A DNA stretch of 64,000 nucleotides from Colwellia sp. (GCA_029938115.1 JAPYOP010000005.1:4623-68622); one strand, 5' to 3'. Shown: positions 36,774 to 46,452, counted from the first letter of the stretch. Notes: generated by a model from the sequence alone, not told the origin. Program-made: numbers and translations.

Positions 36774-36899
36774 GATTGAAACTTATTTTTTTAGATTTAA
36801 GCTATTTGAAGTAAGATCGAGGTAAAAAACGGAACATATAAGCATACTTGAGTATTTTTTAACAATGACCTTGCAATAAATAGCGACAAGCTGAATAAA

Positions 36900-38420
36900 T
36901 TAGAAGAATCCTAATGGATTAACATCATAACTGACTAATAAGTTTTTGGTTTGTTGATAATGTTCTAACGCCATTTTATGAGTTTCACGGCCAACGCCTG
37001 ATTTCTTATAACCGCCAAATGCAGCATGAGCAGGGTACATGTGATAGCAATTTGTCCATACTCGACCCGCTTGGATTTTTCGACCCATTCTATAAGCAAG
37101 ATTTGTATCTCGTGTCCATACACCAGCACCTAAACCAAATTCAGAGTCATTAGCAATGGCAAGCGCTTCCGCTTCGTCTTTAAAGGTCGTTAATGATATT
37201 ACCGGACCAAAAATTTCTTCTTGGAAGATACGCATATCATTAGTGCCTTTTAACAATGTAGGTTGGATATAATAGCCCTCGCTAATATCACCAGACACTT
37301 GCTCAACTCCGCCGCCCATTAATACTTCAGCGCCTTCTTTTTTGCCTATATCAATGTAGGATAAAATTTTGTCGTATTGTTCTTGAGATGCCTGTGCGCC
37401 GACCATAGTTTCAGTATCTAGCGGATCACCTCGTTTAATCGCTTTTGTGCGCTCTATCACCATTTCTATAAATTTAGGGTAGGCATTTTCTTGCACTAAT
37501 AACCTTGAAGGACAAGTACAGACCTCTCCTTGGTTGAAATAAGCTAACACCGCACCTTCTATACATTTACTTAAATAGGCATCTTCGTGATCAATGACAT
37601 CATTAAAGAAAATATTTGGTGATTTTCCCCCTAACTCGACAGTTGATGGAATAATATTTACAGCCGCACATTTGAGGATCTGCGAGCCGACAGGGGTTGA
37701 ACCAGTAAAGGCAATTTTGGCAATACGTTTGCTGCTTGCTAATGCTTGACCCGCTTCCTTACCATAGCCATTAACAATATTTAGAACACCGACCGGTAAC
37801 AAGTCTTCAATTAATTCCATCAATACTAAAATTGAGGCAGGCGTTTGTTCAGCAGGTTTTAAAATAACACAATTACCTGCGGCTAATGCTGGCGCTAATT
37901 TCCAAGCGGCCATTAGAATAGGAAAATTCCATGGAATGATTTGTCCCACCACGCCAAGTGGTTCATGAAAGTGATAAGACACTGTGTTGTCGTCTATTTC
38001 ACCAATAGAGCCTTCTTGGGCACGTAAACAACCAGCGAAGTAACGGAAATGATCAACGGCTAATGGAATATCTGCGGCTAAAGTTTCACGTACGGCTTTA
38101 CCATTATCCCATGTTTCAGCAATGGCGAGCATTTCAATATTTTGTTCAATTTTGTCGGCAATTTTTAATAACGTATTTGAGCGATCAGTGACTGACGTTG
38201 TACCCCAAGCATCTTTTGCCTTGTGCGCCGCATCAAGGGCTAGCTCTATATCAGCAGAATCTGAGCGGGGTATTTGGCAAAATACTTTGCCATTTACGGG
38301 GCTAATATTGTCGAAGTAGTTACCATTTGTAGGCTCAACCCATTGGCCACCAATAAAGTTTTGATAGCGAGGTTTAAAGCTCATAACCGAATTTTCTGTG
38401 CCTGGCGCTGCATAAATCAT
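36900..38420 (-). CDS. NAD(P)-dependent aldehyde dehydrogenase (AldB/ExaC type)
   Basis: Oxidises aldehydes, probably acetaldehyde or a related short aldehyde, to acids. The 506-residue product has [23 protein letters not shown], the cofactor motif [10 protein letters not shown], general base Glu in VELGGKSPN and catalytic Cys in [11 protein letters not shown], a pattern shared by AldB, ExaC and AcoD. The C-terminal [19 protein letters not shown] also fits. The ATG at 38420 follows AAGGAA. It is divergent from an AraC-type regulator gene, which probably controls it. Acetate formed could be activated by the Acs encoded in this window. Confidence 0.92.
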   Translation of the reverse strand: MIYAAPGTENSVMSFKPRYQNFIGGQWVEPTNGNYFDNISPVNGKVFCQIPRSDSADIELALDAAHKAKDAWGTTSVTDRSNTLLKIADKIEQNIEMLAIAETWDNGKAVRETLAADIPLAVDHFRYFAGCLRAQEGSIGEIDDNTVSYHFHEPLGVVGQIIPWNFPILMAAWKLAPALAAGNCVILKPAEQTPASILVLMELIEDLLPVGVLNIVNGYGKEAGQALASSKRIAKIAFTGSTPVGSQILKCAAVNIIPSTVELGGKSPNIFFNDVIDHEDAYLSKCIEGAVLAYFNQGEVCTCPSRLLVQENAYPKFIEMVIERTKAIKRGDPLDTETMVGAQASQEQYDKILSYIDIGKKEGAEVLMGGGVEQVSGDISEGYYIQPTLLKGTNDMRIFQEEIFGPVISLTTFKDEAEALAIANDSEFGLGAGVWTRDTNLAYRMGRKIQAGRVWTNCYHMYPAHAAFGGYKKSGVGRETHKMALEHYQQTKNLLVSYDVNPLGFF

Positions 38421-38618
38421 AATAATTCCTTCTCTTAAAAAATATTTTAGTTGTTTTATTTATCTACTAGATTTACTTTAGTTATTAAGGTGTAGTTTAA
38501 CTATGCTAAAAATTCAAAAAACTTATCTGACAGTTCATATATCTAATTAAAAGTGATAAAAAATGCTTAGAAAAATGAATTGTCGAAAACATATTGAGAA
38601 AAATAATAACCTGTAGCT

Positions 38619-39530
38619 ATGATTTCACAGCACATAGACAATAAAAGAAGCTCACCTAAGGTGCTTGTTGAAAACAAGGTTACTTTTACGGGGCCTGATT
38701 CTGAGCTTAGTATTTATGATACCTATGAGCAGGCAGAGCGGGTGCAGCTAAAATCTGATCAACTATTGTTTTGCGCTATGGTTACAGGTAAAAAAGTGAT
38801 GCATAGCAATGACGATCATTTTAATAGTGAGTTTTTACCGCATGAATCCTTCGTTATGGCGCCAAATAGTGTGGTAGAAATTGATTTTCCAACAGCACAG
38901 TTAGTAAAACCAACAACTTGTTTGGCAATCGAAATTTCAACGGACAGGATTAATCAAGTCGCGGCAAGTTTGAATGAAAACTCCCCGATAGATCAAACCT
39001 TTGGACATTGGCACTACAATAGTCAATTAGTTCATACCCATCATAATAGCCAAACTCAGGGCTTGTTAAATAGAATAGTACAAATGTATGGCGAAAATCA
39101 TCAAGACAGAAGTGCGATGATATCTTTAGCTGTTTCCGAATTAACTATTCGGTTATTACGCCACCAAACTCGCGACTTTATGTTGTCATTTTGTCAGGAA
39201 CAACCTGATAATAATGGTTTAACTGCTGCTGTGACTTATATTGAAGAGAATTTAGCTGACAGCTTGGATATTGATAGCTTAGCGCGTATTGCCTGTATGG
39301 GAAGAACTAAGTTTTTTAATGAGTTTCGTATTAATTTTGGCTGTAGTCCTGTTGCGTTTCAACAGCAATTACGCTTAAAGAAAGCGGCATTATTGATAGC
39401 TCAGGGTCAACAAATCACTTTGACTTGTTTTGATTTAGGATTTAATAATGCCAGTCATTTTAGTCGATGCTTTAAGCAATTCTATGGCTTAACACCCCGG
39501 CAATATAAGTTAAGGCATTTAGTTAACTAA
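38619..39530 (+). CDS. AraC-family transcriptional regulator
   Basis: The 303-residue product has an N-terminal AraC_N-like sensory domain (PF06719 type, with LLFCAMVTGKKVM and ESFVMAPNSVVEIDFP) and a C-terminal double helix-turn-helix (YIEENLADSLDIDSLARIACMGRTKFFNEFR and ITLTCFDLGFNNASHFSRCFKQFYGLTPRQYK). It is divergent from the aldehyde dehydrogenase gene, the usual layout for AraC regulators of aldehyde and alcohol use. The ATG at 38619 has a poor ribosome site. Its last four bases overlap the convergent small gene. Confidence 0.9.
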   Translation: MISQHIDNKRSSPKVLVENKVTFTGPDSELSIYDTYEQAERVQLKSDQLLFCAMVTGKKVMHSNDDHFNSEFLPHESFVMAPNSVVEIDFPTAQLVKPTTCLAIEISTDRINQVAASLNENSPIDQTFGHWHYNSQLVHTHHNSQTQGLLNRIVQMYGENHQDRSAMISLAVSELTIRLLRHQTRDFMLSFCQEQPDNNGLTAAVTYIEENLADSLDIDSLARIACMGRTKFFNEFRINFGCSPVAFQQQLRLKKAALLIAQGQQITLTCFDLGFNNASHFSRCFKQFYGLTPRQYKLRHLVN

Positions 39531-39817
39531 ATTTTTAAGGATAATTCCGCTTGGTAGCGACGGTTTTTTTTCAGGCGAGATTCAATATAGCGTCCACGTT
39601 CCTGTTGACTTAAACGACGATCACTACCGTCTCGACGATCATCTTCTTCATTTGTTGTGTTAAAAGTGTCTCGCAATTCTTCAGATACTAGATCTGAATT
39701 TTGGTCACTATCCAACAACATTGTTTGTCGGTATTTGTTTTTTTGGTTTTTATCTTTAGCCAAATGCTTTGCTTGTGCGATATGAGTGGCATAGGATAAT
39801 TCATTTATATACTTCAT
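39527..39817 (-). CDS. Hypothetical charged protein (96 aa)
   Basis: Unrecognised. From the ATG at 39817 there are 96 residues, very hydrophilic, with an acidic middle (NTTNEEDDRRDGSDRRLSQQ) and a basic end (SRLKKNRRYQAELS). It has no membrane segment or signal peptide. The stop overlaps the convergent AraC gene by four bases. The frame extends six codons further to a GTG at 39835. Confidence 0.5.
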   Translation of the reverse strand: MKYINELSYATHIAQAKHLAKDKNQKNKYRQTMLLDSDQNSDLVSEELRDTFNTTNEEDDRRDGSDRRLSQQERGRYIESRLKKNRRYQAELSLKI

Positions 39818-40044
39818 GGATTTACATAAATACACAAGTCAGTAATACCACATTAGGCATAACGTTATAAGCTTGGGTATATTTTTCCTTATTTTTTTTA
39901 TAGTTGGTTAATTAATCGGCACAGAGTTCGAAAAGTTTAATTTTTATACAAAATAGTTGGTTTTAGTTTGTTAATACCCTTTTTACCCAAGATAAAGCTT
40001 GCTAAAATTCACCTCTCAATTTTGTTAACCCCCTAGGACTTTTC

Positions 40045-40977
40045 ATGGCAATTAACTGGTTTCCCGGTCATATGCACAAAGCACAAAAAGAAATAAAAGA
40101 AATTTTGCCACAAATTGATGTGGTAATAGAAGTGTGTGACGCCCGTTTACCATTTAGTAGTGAGAACCCGATGATCACCGAAATAAGAGGTGACAAACCG
40201 CTTATTAAAATTTTGAATAAAAGTGATTTAGCTGATGCGAGTAAAACGAAAGTGTGGCTCGATTATTTAGAGTCACAGCACAACGTAAAAGCCATCGCCT
40301 TAACCACAGAAAATTCAGCAACGGCGAAAACACTTCCTGCTTTGATTAAAAAACTAGTGCCCAATAAAGATGAAGAGGGTAAACAAATTAATGCCATGAT
40401 CATGGGGATCCCCAATGTAGGGAAGTCAACATTGATAAATACCTTAGTGGGGAAAGCTAAAGCTAAAGTAGGTAACGAGCCTGCGGTAACTAAAGGTCAG
40501 CAGAGAATTCGTCTAGAAGAGGGGGTGTACCTTTTTGATACGCCGGGCATGTTATGGCCAAAAATAGCTAATCAAAATAGTGGTTATCGCTTAGCTGTTT
40601 CGGGAGCCGTAAAAGATACCGCATTTGACCATGATGACATTGCTTATTTTGCTGCTGAATACTTACTTAAAAATTATCCAGAGCGAGTCGTTGAACGTTA
40701 CAAACTAGACGAAATACCTGCACATGAAGAAGACTTAATTGAAGCGATAGGCCGAAAACGTAGTTGTGTCCGAAGTGGTGGCCGCATTGATATGCATAAA
40801 GCTTCGGTAATATTAATTAATGAGATCAGAGATAAAACTTTAGGCGCTATCACTTTTGAAATGCCTGATATCATTGATGAAGAGAATGCTTATTTCGTCG
40901 AAGAAGAAGCGAAGAAAGTCGCCGCTCGTGAAGCTAAGAAGTTAGCGCGTGGCCGTGGCAGAAAGAATAAAAGATAA
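40045..40977 (+). CDS. Ribosome biogenesis GTPase YlqF/RbgA family
   Basis: Circularly permuted GTPase that helps late assembly of the large ribosomal subunit in Bacillus (RbgA). In the 310-residue product the motif order is permuted: G4 NKSD at about 58-61, then G1 GIPNVGKST at about 119-127, then G3 DTPG at about 170. The N-terminal INWFPGHMHKAQKE is the family hallmark. A C-terminal basic tail (KKLARGRGRKNKR) fits rRNA contact. The gene is followed after 12 bases by a HIT-domain gene in the same direction. Confidence 0.93.
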   Translation: MAINWFPGHMHKAQKEIKEILPQIDVVIEVCDARLPFSSENPMITEIRGDKPLIKILNKSDLADASKTKVWLDYLESQHNVKAIALTTENSATAKTLPALIKKLVPNKDEEGKQINAMIMGIPNVGKSTLINTLVGKAKAKVGNEPAVTKGQQRIRLEEGVYLFDTPGMLWPKIANQNSGYRLAVSGAVKDTAFDHDDIAYFAAEYLLKNYPERVVERYKLDEIPAHEEDLIEAIGRKRSCVRSGGRIDMHKASVILINEIRDKTLGAITFEMPDIIDEENAYFVEEEAKKVAAREAKKLARGRGRKNKR

Positions 40978-40989
40978 TAGGGAAGTCTC

Positions 40990-41436
40990 ATGTCTGACAA
41001 AATAACTATATCAGCGCAATTTAGTTTGCACCCACAACTAGCCAATGACTGTTTTGAGTTAGCTGAATTACCTTTGTGCAAATTATTACTATGCAACGAC
41101 ACGGCTTATCCGTGGTTTATTCTCGTGCCTAAAGTAAATGATATTGCCGAGATATACCAATTAGACTGGCAACAACAGCAACAATTACAAAATGAATCAA
41201 GCTTGTTAAGTGAATTGCTTATGCAAATATTCGAGGGTGATAAAATGAATGTAGCGGCTCTGGGTAATGTGGTCGAACAATTACATGTGCACCATGTTGT
41301 GCGCTATAAAAGTGATGTTTGTTGGCCTAAGCCTATTTGGGGGCAACAACCGTTAACCCCATACTCTGATGATGAATTAGTGAATTTAAAAGAAAAATTA
41401 TTGCCGAAACTCTCAACTATTTTAACCTCTCTATAA
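40990..41436 (+). CDS. HIT-domain protein
   Basis: Predicted nucleotide hydrolase or transferase of the histidine-triad superfamily. The 148-residue product has NDTAYPWFILVPKVNDIAEIYQL, NVAALGNVVEQLHVHHVVRYKSD and the C-terminal WPKPIWG. The triad reads QLHVHHVVR, with Gln replacing the first His; the nucleophilic and third positions are kept. To my knowledge this Gln form is usual in this proteobacterial subfamily. It is probably in one transcript with the YlqF gene. The substrate is unknown. Confidence 0.88.
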   Translation: MSDKITISAQFSLHPQLANDCFELAELPLCKLLLCNDTAYPWFILVPKVNDIAEIYQLDWQQQQQLQNESSLLSELLMQIFEGDKMNVAALGNVVEQLHVHHVVRYKSDVCWPKPIWGQQPLTPYSDDELVNLKEKLLPKLSTILTSL

Positions 41437-41465
41437 ATTCACTTTATTATCATTATCGCTAATGT

Positions 41466-42704
41466 TTAGGCGGCACTAGCGGTATTTTTTACTTCATGTA
41501 TTGATATTTTTGCAAGCGCTTGACGTAAATCGGCAATAATATCATCAACATTTTCCAAACCTACCGATATCCTGATTAGTGAATCAGTAATGCCTGCTTC
41601 TGCTCGCTCTTCTGGCTCATAAGGAGAATGTGTCATTGATGCAGGATGCTGAATTAATGACTCAGCATCGCCTAAGCTCACAGCAATAGAAAATAATTGC
41701 ATATTATTAATAAAATCAGCGCCGCCTGCTAAATCAGTGTTTAATTCAAATGCGATCACACCACCAGCAGCTTTCATTTGTTTACCGATAAACTTGTTAC
41801 CAGGATGAGATTTTAAACCGGGATAATAAACTTGGCCAACGGCCTGGTGTTGCTCTAAAAATTCAGCAACGCTTTGTGCATTATTACAATGGCGTTCCAT
41901 TCTAATTGGCAGTGTTTTTATACCGCGCATAATTAACCAAGCATCGTGTGGACTCATGGTTGCGCCAATATCTTTTAAGGTAGTTAGCTTAATGTCAGTT
42001 ATCATTTCATTAGTGCCGCAAACGATGCCAGCAACAACATCACCATGACCATTTAAGTATTTAGTCGCACTATGAATGACAATGTCAGCGCCAAATTTTG
42101 CAGGTTGTTGTAAAACAGGCGTCAAGAAAGTGTTATCAACAATAGACAGTAATTGATGCTTTTTAGCTATCGCACAAATTTTTTCTAGATCAAGTACAAC
42201 TAAGTTCGGATTGATTGGTGTTTCTAAAAAAACCAGCTTGGTGTTTTCTTGAACGGCAGCGTTAATATTCTCAGGCTCTGTCATATCAACAAAAGTTACG
42301 TCGATGCCAAATTTTTTCAGCATATGATTCATTAAAGCAAATGAACAACCATAAACAGCCTTAGAAGATATCATGTGATCGCCAGCTTGCAAATTAGTTA
42401 ATAAAGCGGCTGAAACAGCAGCCATACCAGTAGCGGTTGCCGCAGCATCTTCCATGCCTTCCATTGCCGCAACCCGCATTTCTAGTTGGCGAGTGGTTGG
42501 ATTACCTAAACGTGTATAAATAAAGCCTTCACTTTCACCCGAAAAACGCTCAGCACCCTGTTGAGCACTGTCGAAAATGAATGTTGATGTTTGATAAAGT
42601 GGTGTTGCTAACGAGCCAAACTGCTCATCGTTAATACGTCCTGCATGAATGGCTTGTGTTTCTATCGACTGGCTATTGAAGTGGCTTTTGTTATTTTTGG
42701 TCAT
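41466..42704 (-). CDS. megL: Methionine gamma-lyase
   Basis: PLP enzyme splitting methionine to methanethiol, ammonia and 2-oxobutyrate. The 412-residue product belongs to the Cys/Met metabolism family: QTSTFIFDS, YTRLGNPTTRQLE, the PLP lysine in HSATKYLNGHGDV, and the C-terminal ISVGLENVDDIIADL. It resembles methionine gamma-lyase more than cystathionine enzymes, but a cystathionine or O-acetylhomoserine activity cannot be excluded by eye. It is divergent from tyrR. A near-consensus sigma-54 promoter precedes it at 42754-42769, with TyrR-like palindromes upstream. Confidence 0.88.
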   Translation of the reverse strand: MTKNNKSHFNSQSIETQAIHAGRINDEQFGSLATPLYQTSTFIFDSAQQGAERFSGESEGFIYTRLGNPTTRQLEMRVAAMEGMEDAAATATGMAAVSAALLTNLQAGDHMISSKAVYGCSFALMNHMLKKFGIDVTFVDMTEPENINAAVQENTKLVFLETPINPNLVVLDLEKICAIAKKHQLLSIVDNTFLTPVLQQPAKFGADIVIHSATKYLNGHGDVVAGIVCGTNEMITDIKLTTLKDIGATMSPHDAWLIMRGIKTLPIRMERHCNNAQSVAEFLEQHQAVGQVYYPGLKSHPGNKFIGKQMKAAGGVIAFELNTDLAGGADFINNMQLFSIAVSLGDAESLIQHPASMTHSPYEPEERAEAGITDSLIRISVGLENVDDIIADLRQALAKISIHEVKNTASAA

Positions 42705-42753
42705 ACTTCTCTCAAGTGACTTAATGAATTTACATGAACTTAATATTCTTTAT

Positions 42754-42769
42754 AGCAATTTAGTTGCCA
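42754..42769 (-). promoter_or_regulatory. Sigma-54 promoter for megL
   Basis: Read on the minus strand, TGGCAACTAAATTGCT matches the sigma-54 consensus TGGCACG-N4-TTGCW at all positions except two in the -24 arm, with GG and GC at the required 10-base spacing. It lies about 50 bp upstream of the megL ATG. Confidence 0.8.
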
Positions 42770-42831
42770 TTGTTTTATTTTCCTTTTATATCAATAATTT
42801 AGGCTGTTGTTGGTACGTCGCTATAATTGTT

Positions 42832-42849
42832 TGTAATTTTTTTATTACA
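42832..42849. promoter_or_regulatory. TyrR box 1 (perfect palindrome)
   Basis: TGTAATTTTTTTATTACA has two perfect inverted half-sites TGTAAT/ATTACA with a 6-base centre, the spacing of the TyrR box (TGTAAA-N6-TTTACA). It lies about 65 bp upstream of the megL sigma-54 promoter, a normal enhancer distance. Confidence 0.75.
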
Positions 42850-42933
42850 AATAAAGGGAGAGACTGTGCTGATTTCAAACTTTATCAGCCATGAAAAGCT
42901 TATTTGTCGTGTTATAAGGCTACTTTATGTTAA

Positions 42934-42969
42934 TGTAATAGTATTATTACGTGTACTATATTTATTACA
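42934..42969. promoter_or_regulatory. TyrR boxes 2 and 3 in front of tyrR
   Basis: Two adjacent 18-bp imperfect palindromes with TyrR-box spacing: TGTAAT-N6-ATTACG (42934-42951) and TGTACT-N6-ATTACA (42952-42969). They abut directly and end 17 bp before the GTG start of tyrR, so they would suit negative autoregulation. Confidence 0.65.
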
Positions 42970-42986
42970 CTTGTAGAGAGGGAAAT

Positions 42987-44564
42987 GTGCGAGTTAAAAT
43001 TCAGTCAACAGATAGAATCGGTATTAGTCAGGAAATACTGGCAGCTTTTGCTCTGCAAGCATGGAATTTAAAAGCGGTAGAAGTGAGTACTGAGTTTACT
43101 TTTGTGCACATTGAGCATTCACCTTTGTCTCTAGATGATATCAATCATTGCCTAGTAAAAGTAAAGGGAGTCATCAGTATTAAAGAAGTTGCTTTATTAC
43201 CAATTGAGCAGCGAGAAAATCATTTACAGACGTTATTAGACAGAATGCCCGACCCTATTATTGATATTGACAATAAGGGCATTATTTTAGCGGTAAATTC
43301 TGCTACACATAAGCTAACCCGAAAAGATAGCAAGGCAAAAGCCATCATTGGCTTGTCGATAGAGCATTTTATTGAACAAAAATATCAAAATCTATTAACA
43401 GATAAAGCAAACACGCTTTCTTTAGCTTTTAATGGCAAAACCTATTTAGCCGAAATAACCCCTGTGGTTAGTACGTATGCAAGTGGACTGGATCAAATTA
43501 CCGGTGCAATGATCACTTTGAGATCGATGACGGCAATTGGCAGGCAGCTTGCTTTAATGCAAACACATCATGAACAAAGTTTTGATAATATTATAGGCAA
43601 GTCAGCAAGTGTTTTGTTGATAAAAGAGCAAAGTGAACGTTTTGCAAAATTAGATTTACCTGTTCTAATTGGTGGCGAAACCGGTACAGGTAAAGAATTA
43701 ATTGCTCGGGCACTACATCAAAGCAGTAACCGGTCTAAAGCCCCTTTTTTAGCTATTAACTGTGCCGCTTTACCTGAACAATTGTTAGAGAGTGAGCTTT
43801 TTGGCTACAGTGCGGGCGCTTTTACGGGGGCTAAAAAGTCAGGTAAACCCGGGCTAATAGAATTAGCAGAGGGGGGAAGTATTTTTCTTGATGAAATTGC
43901 AGAAATGACCACCTATTTACAAGCTAAGTTATTGCGATTTTTACAAGACTTTTCCTATCGCCGTGTTGGAGGTACCAAAGAATTACACGCGAATGTTAGA
44001 ATTATCAGTGCTAGTCATCAAAACTTGGCCAAATTAATATCTCAGAAGCTGTTCAGAGAAGATCTTTATTATCGCTTAAACGTACTTAGTTTAGATTTAT
44101 CACCGCTAAGAGAGCGAACGGACGATATTCTTTTATTGGCAACACACTTTATTAAGAATGCAGCAAAGCAAGTAATGCAAGCTGAGCAGGGAGGGGAGAC
44201 ACCTAAATTAAGTGAGCAAGCTTTACGATTACTGCAAGCTTATCACTGGCCGGGAAATATCAGGCAGTTACAAAATATTTTATTTTCAGTAGTTGCCCTT
44301 AATACTACGCCAGTTATTGAGGCTAAAGCTGTTGAGCAAGCGTTAACCAAATTCTCTCATCATCCACGGGATGAAACTTCTATTGATGTAAACGCGCCAC
44401 AGGCGGTTATCGATTGGTCAAGCGCTCAAGAAGAATTCGAAGAAAAGTTACTGTCTCAGCTTTATCCTTTATTTCCAACAACGCGTAAATTGGCTGAGCG
44501 CTTGCAAGTCTCTCATAACAAAGTTGCCATGAAATTACGCAAGTATGGTATTAAGCTACCATAA
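42987..44564 (+). CDS. tyrR: TyrR-family regulator with intact sigma-54 contact loop
   Basis: Amino-acid-responsive regulator. From the GTG at 42987 (with GAGAGGG upstream) there are 525 residues. The order is an ACT domain (MRVKIQSTDRIGISQEIL, about 1-70), PAS domain (about 80-185), AAA+ domain with Walker A GGETGTGKE and Walker B SIFLDEIAE, and a C-terminal helix-turn-helix (TRKLAERLQVSHNKVAMKLRKYG). Unlike E. coli TyrR, which has lost it, the GAFTGA loop is present (YSAGAFTGAKKSG), so this protein can be a true sigma-54 activator. The upstream in-frame codons from 42951 overlap a TyrR-like box and are rejected. Confidence 0.93.
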   Translation: MRVKIQSTDRIGISQEILAAFALQAWNLKAVEVSTEFTFVHIEHSPLSLDDINHCLVKVKGVISIKEVALLPIEQRENHLQTLLDRMPDPIIDIDNKGIILAVNSATHKLTRKDSKAKAIIGLSIEHFIEQKYQNLLTDKANTLSLAFNGKTYLAEITPVVSTYASGLDQITGAMITLRSMTAIGRQLALMQTHHEQSFDNIIGKSASVLLIKEQSERFAKLDLPVLIGGETGTGKELIARALHQSSNRSKAPFLAINCAALPEQLLESELFGYSAGAFTGAKKSGKPGLIELAEGGSIFLDEIAEMTTYLQAKLLRFLQDFSYRRVGGTKELHANVRIISASHQNLAKLISQKLFREDLYYRLNVLSLDLSPLRERTDDILLLATHFIKNAAKQVMQAEQGGETPKLSEQALRLLQAYHWPGNIRQLQNILFSVVALNTTPVIEAKAVEQALTKFSHHPRDETSIDVNAPQAVIDWSSAQEEFEEKLLSQLYPLFPTTRKLAERLQVSHNKVAMKLRKYGIKLP

Positions 44565-44686
44565 TGATTGCTTATGTTTTAAATCTATTTTGGGTAAACA
44601 TTTTGTTACTGTTGCTTTTAACGCTAATTTATTAGGTGTGATATAAAAGTTTTGGACATTGATAAAACAAAGATAAAGGAAGGTAA

Positions 44687-45424
44687 ATGAAAGCAATAAA
44701 ATTAGTATTGTTAAGCGCTGTATTAACGCTTAGTGCCACAACAAGCTCAGCTGAAAATAAATATAACTTTGAGAAAGGGCAAAGAGCCCAGCAAGATATT
44801 TTGCGAGATGCCAAAAGTAAAGGCCCTGAAATAGTTAACCTTGTTGGCGTTAAAGCAAACATGAAAATTTTAGATGTTTTTGGTGGTGGTGGTTATTATT
44901 CAGAAATTATAAGTGAGGCGGTAGGTCAGGGCGGTAAAGTTTACTTGCACAATAACCAGGCTTATATGCCTTATGTTGAAAAAGAGTTAACCGCTCGCCT
45001 TAGCGGTGAACGTTTGGAAAATGTGATTCGTTGGGACAAAGAAGCTGACAATTTATCACTTCAAAAACAAAGCTTTGACGCTATATTTTTTGTGTTAGGT
45101 TATCACGACATGTATCACACCGCTGAGGGGTGGAGTATTAACAAGGATAATTTTCTTAAACAACTTGATGAGTCGTTAAAAGTTGGCGGTAAACTATTAA
45201 TTGTTGACCACAGTGCCATTGCGGGCTCAGGTACTAAACACTCGCAAAAATTACATCGTATTGATGTAGATTATGTAAAAAAAGAACTTGCAAGCAAAGG
45301 CTTTAAACTCGTTAAAGAAAGCAATATTTTAGCGAACCCAAATGATGATCGTATGGGTTCACCTTTTAGCAAAGAAATGCGCCGTAAAACAGAGCGTTTT
45401 GTCTTGTTATTTGAGAAAAAATAA
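44687..45424 (+). CDS. Exported predicted SAM-dependent methyltransferase-like protein
   Basis: The 245-residue product has a clear signal peptide (MKAIKLVLLSAVLTLSATTSSA) and a Rossmann methyltransferase core (MKILDVFGGGGYYSEIISEAVG, then SFDAIFFVLGYHDMYH and GGKLLIVDHSA), matching the COG4798 predicted methyltransferase family. The glycine-rich loop reads VFGGGGYYS. Location outside the cytosol is odd for a SAM enzyme because SAM is cytosolic, so the true activity is open. The ATG at 44687 follows AAAGGAAGG. Its neighbours give no hint. Confidence 0.82.
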   Translation: MKAIKLVLLSAVLTLSATTSSAENKYNFEKGQRAQQDILRDAKSKGPEIVNLVGVKANMKILDVFGGGGYYSEIISEAVGQGGKVYLHNNQAYMPYVEKELTARLSGERLENVIRWDKEADNLSLQKQSFDAIFFVLGYHDMYHTAEGWSINKDNFLKQLDESLKVGGKLLIVDHSAIAGSGTKHSQKLHRIDVDYVKKELASKGFKLVKESNILANPNDDRMGSPFSKEMRRKTERFVLLFEKK

Positions 45425-45494
45425 TCTTTAGTACTTATTAAAGATACTTTATTAACAAGAGGGCGGAGCATTCTTGCTCTGTCCTTTATCATTC

Positions 45495-46187
45495 TTATTT
45501 AATTGCATACTCAACTGCTTTTTGAGCATGAATAGAGGTTGTATCTAAAAGCATTACTTTAGTATCGGCTTGAGTGACTAGCATGCCTATTTCAGTACAG
45601 CCAAGAATTACCGCTTCAGCTCCTTGGCTAGCTAAAGACTCTATAATTCTTATATATTCAAGTTTTGATTCGCTCAAAACCTTCCCCAAGCAAAGCTCTT
45701 GATAGATAACATTGTGAACAATTGCTCTATCGGCTTTATCAGGAACTAGAACGGTTAAACCATAGCTTTCGCTTAATCGCCCTTTATAAAAATCTTGCTC
45801 CATAGTAAAAGCTGTGCCTAATAAACCCACGGTTTTTACGCCTTTTTTCACAAGAACTTCTGCTGTGGCATCTGCTATATGGAGTATAGGGATATCAATA
45901 GCCGCTTCAATTTGAGGCGCTACTTTATGCATCGTATTGGTACAAATAAGTAAAAAATCAGCTCCGGCTGCCTGCACATTTTTAGCTGCATCGATAAGTA
46001 TTTCTGCTGTACCGTTCCAATCGCCGTTATGCTGTAACTTTTCAATTGGATCGAAATCAACACTATATATAGCAATTTTCGCTGAGTGTAAACCTCCCAG
46101 AGAACTCTTGATGCCATAATTAATAGCTTGATAATAACCAACAGTACTTTGCCAACTCATGCCACCTAAAAGACCAATCGTCTTCAT
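45495..46187 (-). CDS. Aspartate/glutamate racemase family protein
   Basis: Cofactor-independent racemase fold (Asp/Glu/hydantoin racemase). From the ATG at 46187 there are 230 residues, with AGGAG upstream. The N-terminal KTIGLLGGMSWQSTVGYYQ is characteristic. Two catalytic cysteines are visible, in LICTNTMHK (about residue 83) and in ILGCTEIGML (about 195). This matches the YgeA-type broad-specificity amino-acid racemases. A small membrane-protein gene precedes it on the same strand with a 13-base gap. Confidence 0.9.
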   Translation of the reverse strand: MKTIGLLGGMSWQSTVGYYQAINYGIKSSLGGLHSAKIAIYSVDFDPIEKLQHNGDWNGTAEILIDAAKNVQAAGADFLLICTNTMHKVAPQIEAAIDIPILHIADATAEVLVKKGVKTVGLLGTAFTMEQDFYKGRLSESYGLTVLVPDKADRAIVHNVIYQELCLGKVLSESKLEYIRIIESLASQGAEAVILGCTEIGMLVTQADTKVMLLDTTSIHAQKAVEYAIK

Positions 46188-46200
46188 CTCATCACTCCTA

Positions 46201-46452
46201 TTATTTTTTAAATTTTTTAAATGCAAAAATCACGGCGAAATAGAATAAATATTGACCAAGCAAGAATATTCCCAATTTAGGCCAAAATGGTGTTTCTTCA
46301 CTAAAAGGCATTATAGCTAACATTGCCGGCCCAGCTAAAACCTCATAGAAAGGTATGCTTACAGGATGCAAATTATAGTTAAACACAAAGGCAAATAAAG
46401 CTAAAAACAAACCTGTTAATGCCCATAGTAATGAAAATTTCAAATCTGACAT
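46201..46452 (-). CDS. Small two-span membrane protein (83 aa)
   Basis: Unrecognised. From the ATG at 46452, chosen for TAGGAAC upstream, there are 83 residues with two hydrophobic segments (about 7-25, LLWALTGLFLALFAFVFNY, and 57-78, LGIFLLGQYLFYFAVIFAF) and a basic end (KKFKK). It is probably co-transcribed with the racemase that follows. No function can be given. Confidence 0.6.
   Translation of the reverse strand: MSDLKFSLLWALTGLFLALFAFVFNYNLHPVSIPFYEVLAGPAMLAIMPFSEETPFWPKLGIFLLGQYLFYFAVIFAFKKFKK

Noticed and set aside
40990-41436. Gln in the HIT triad as a broken enzyme
   Set aside because: The QLHxHH form appears usual in this proteobacterial subfamily to my knowledge, and the nucleophilic His is kept.
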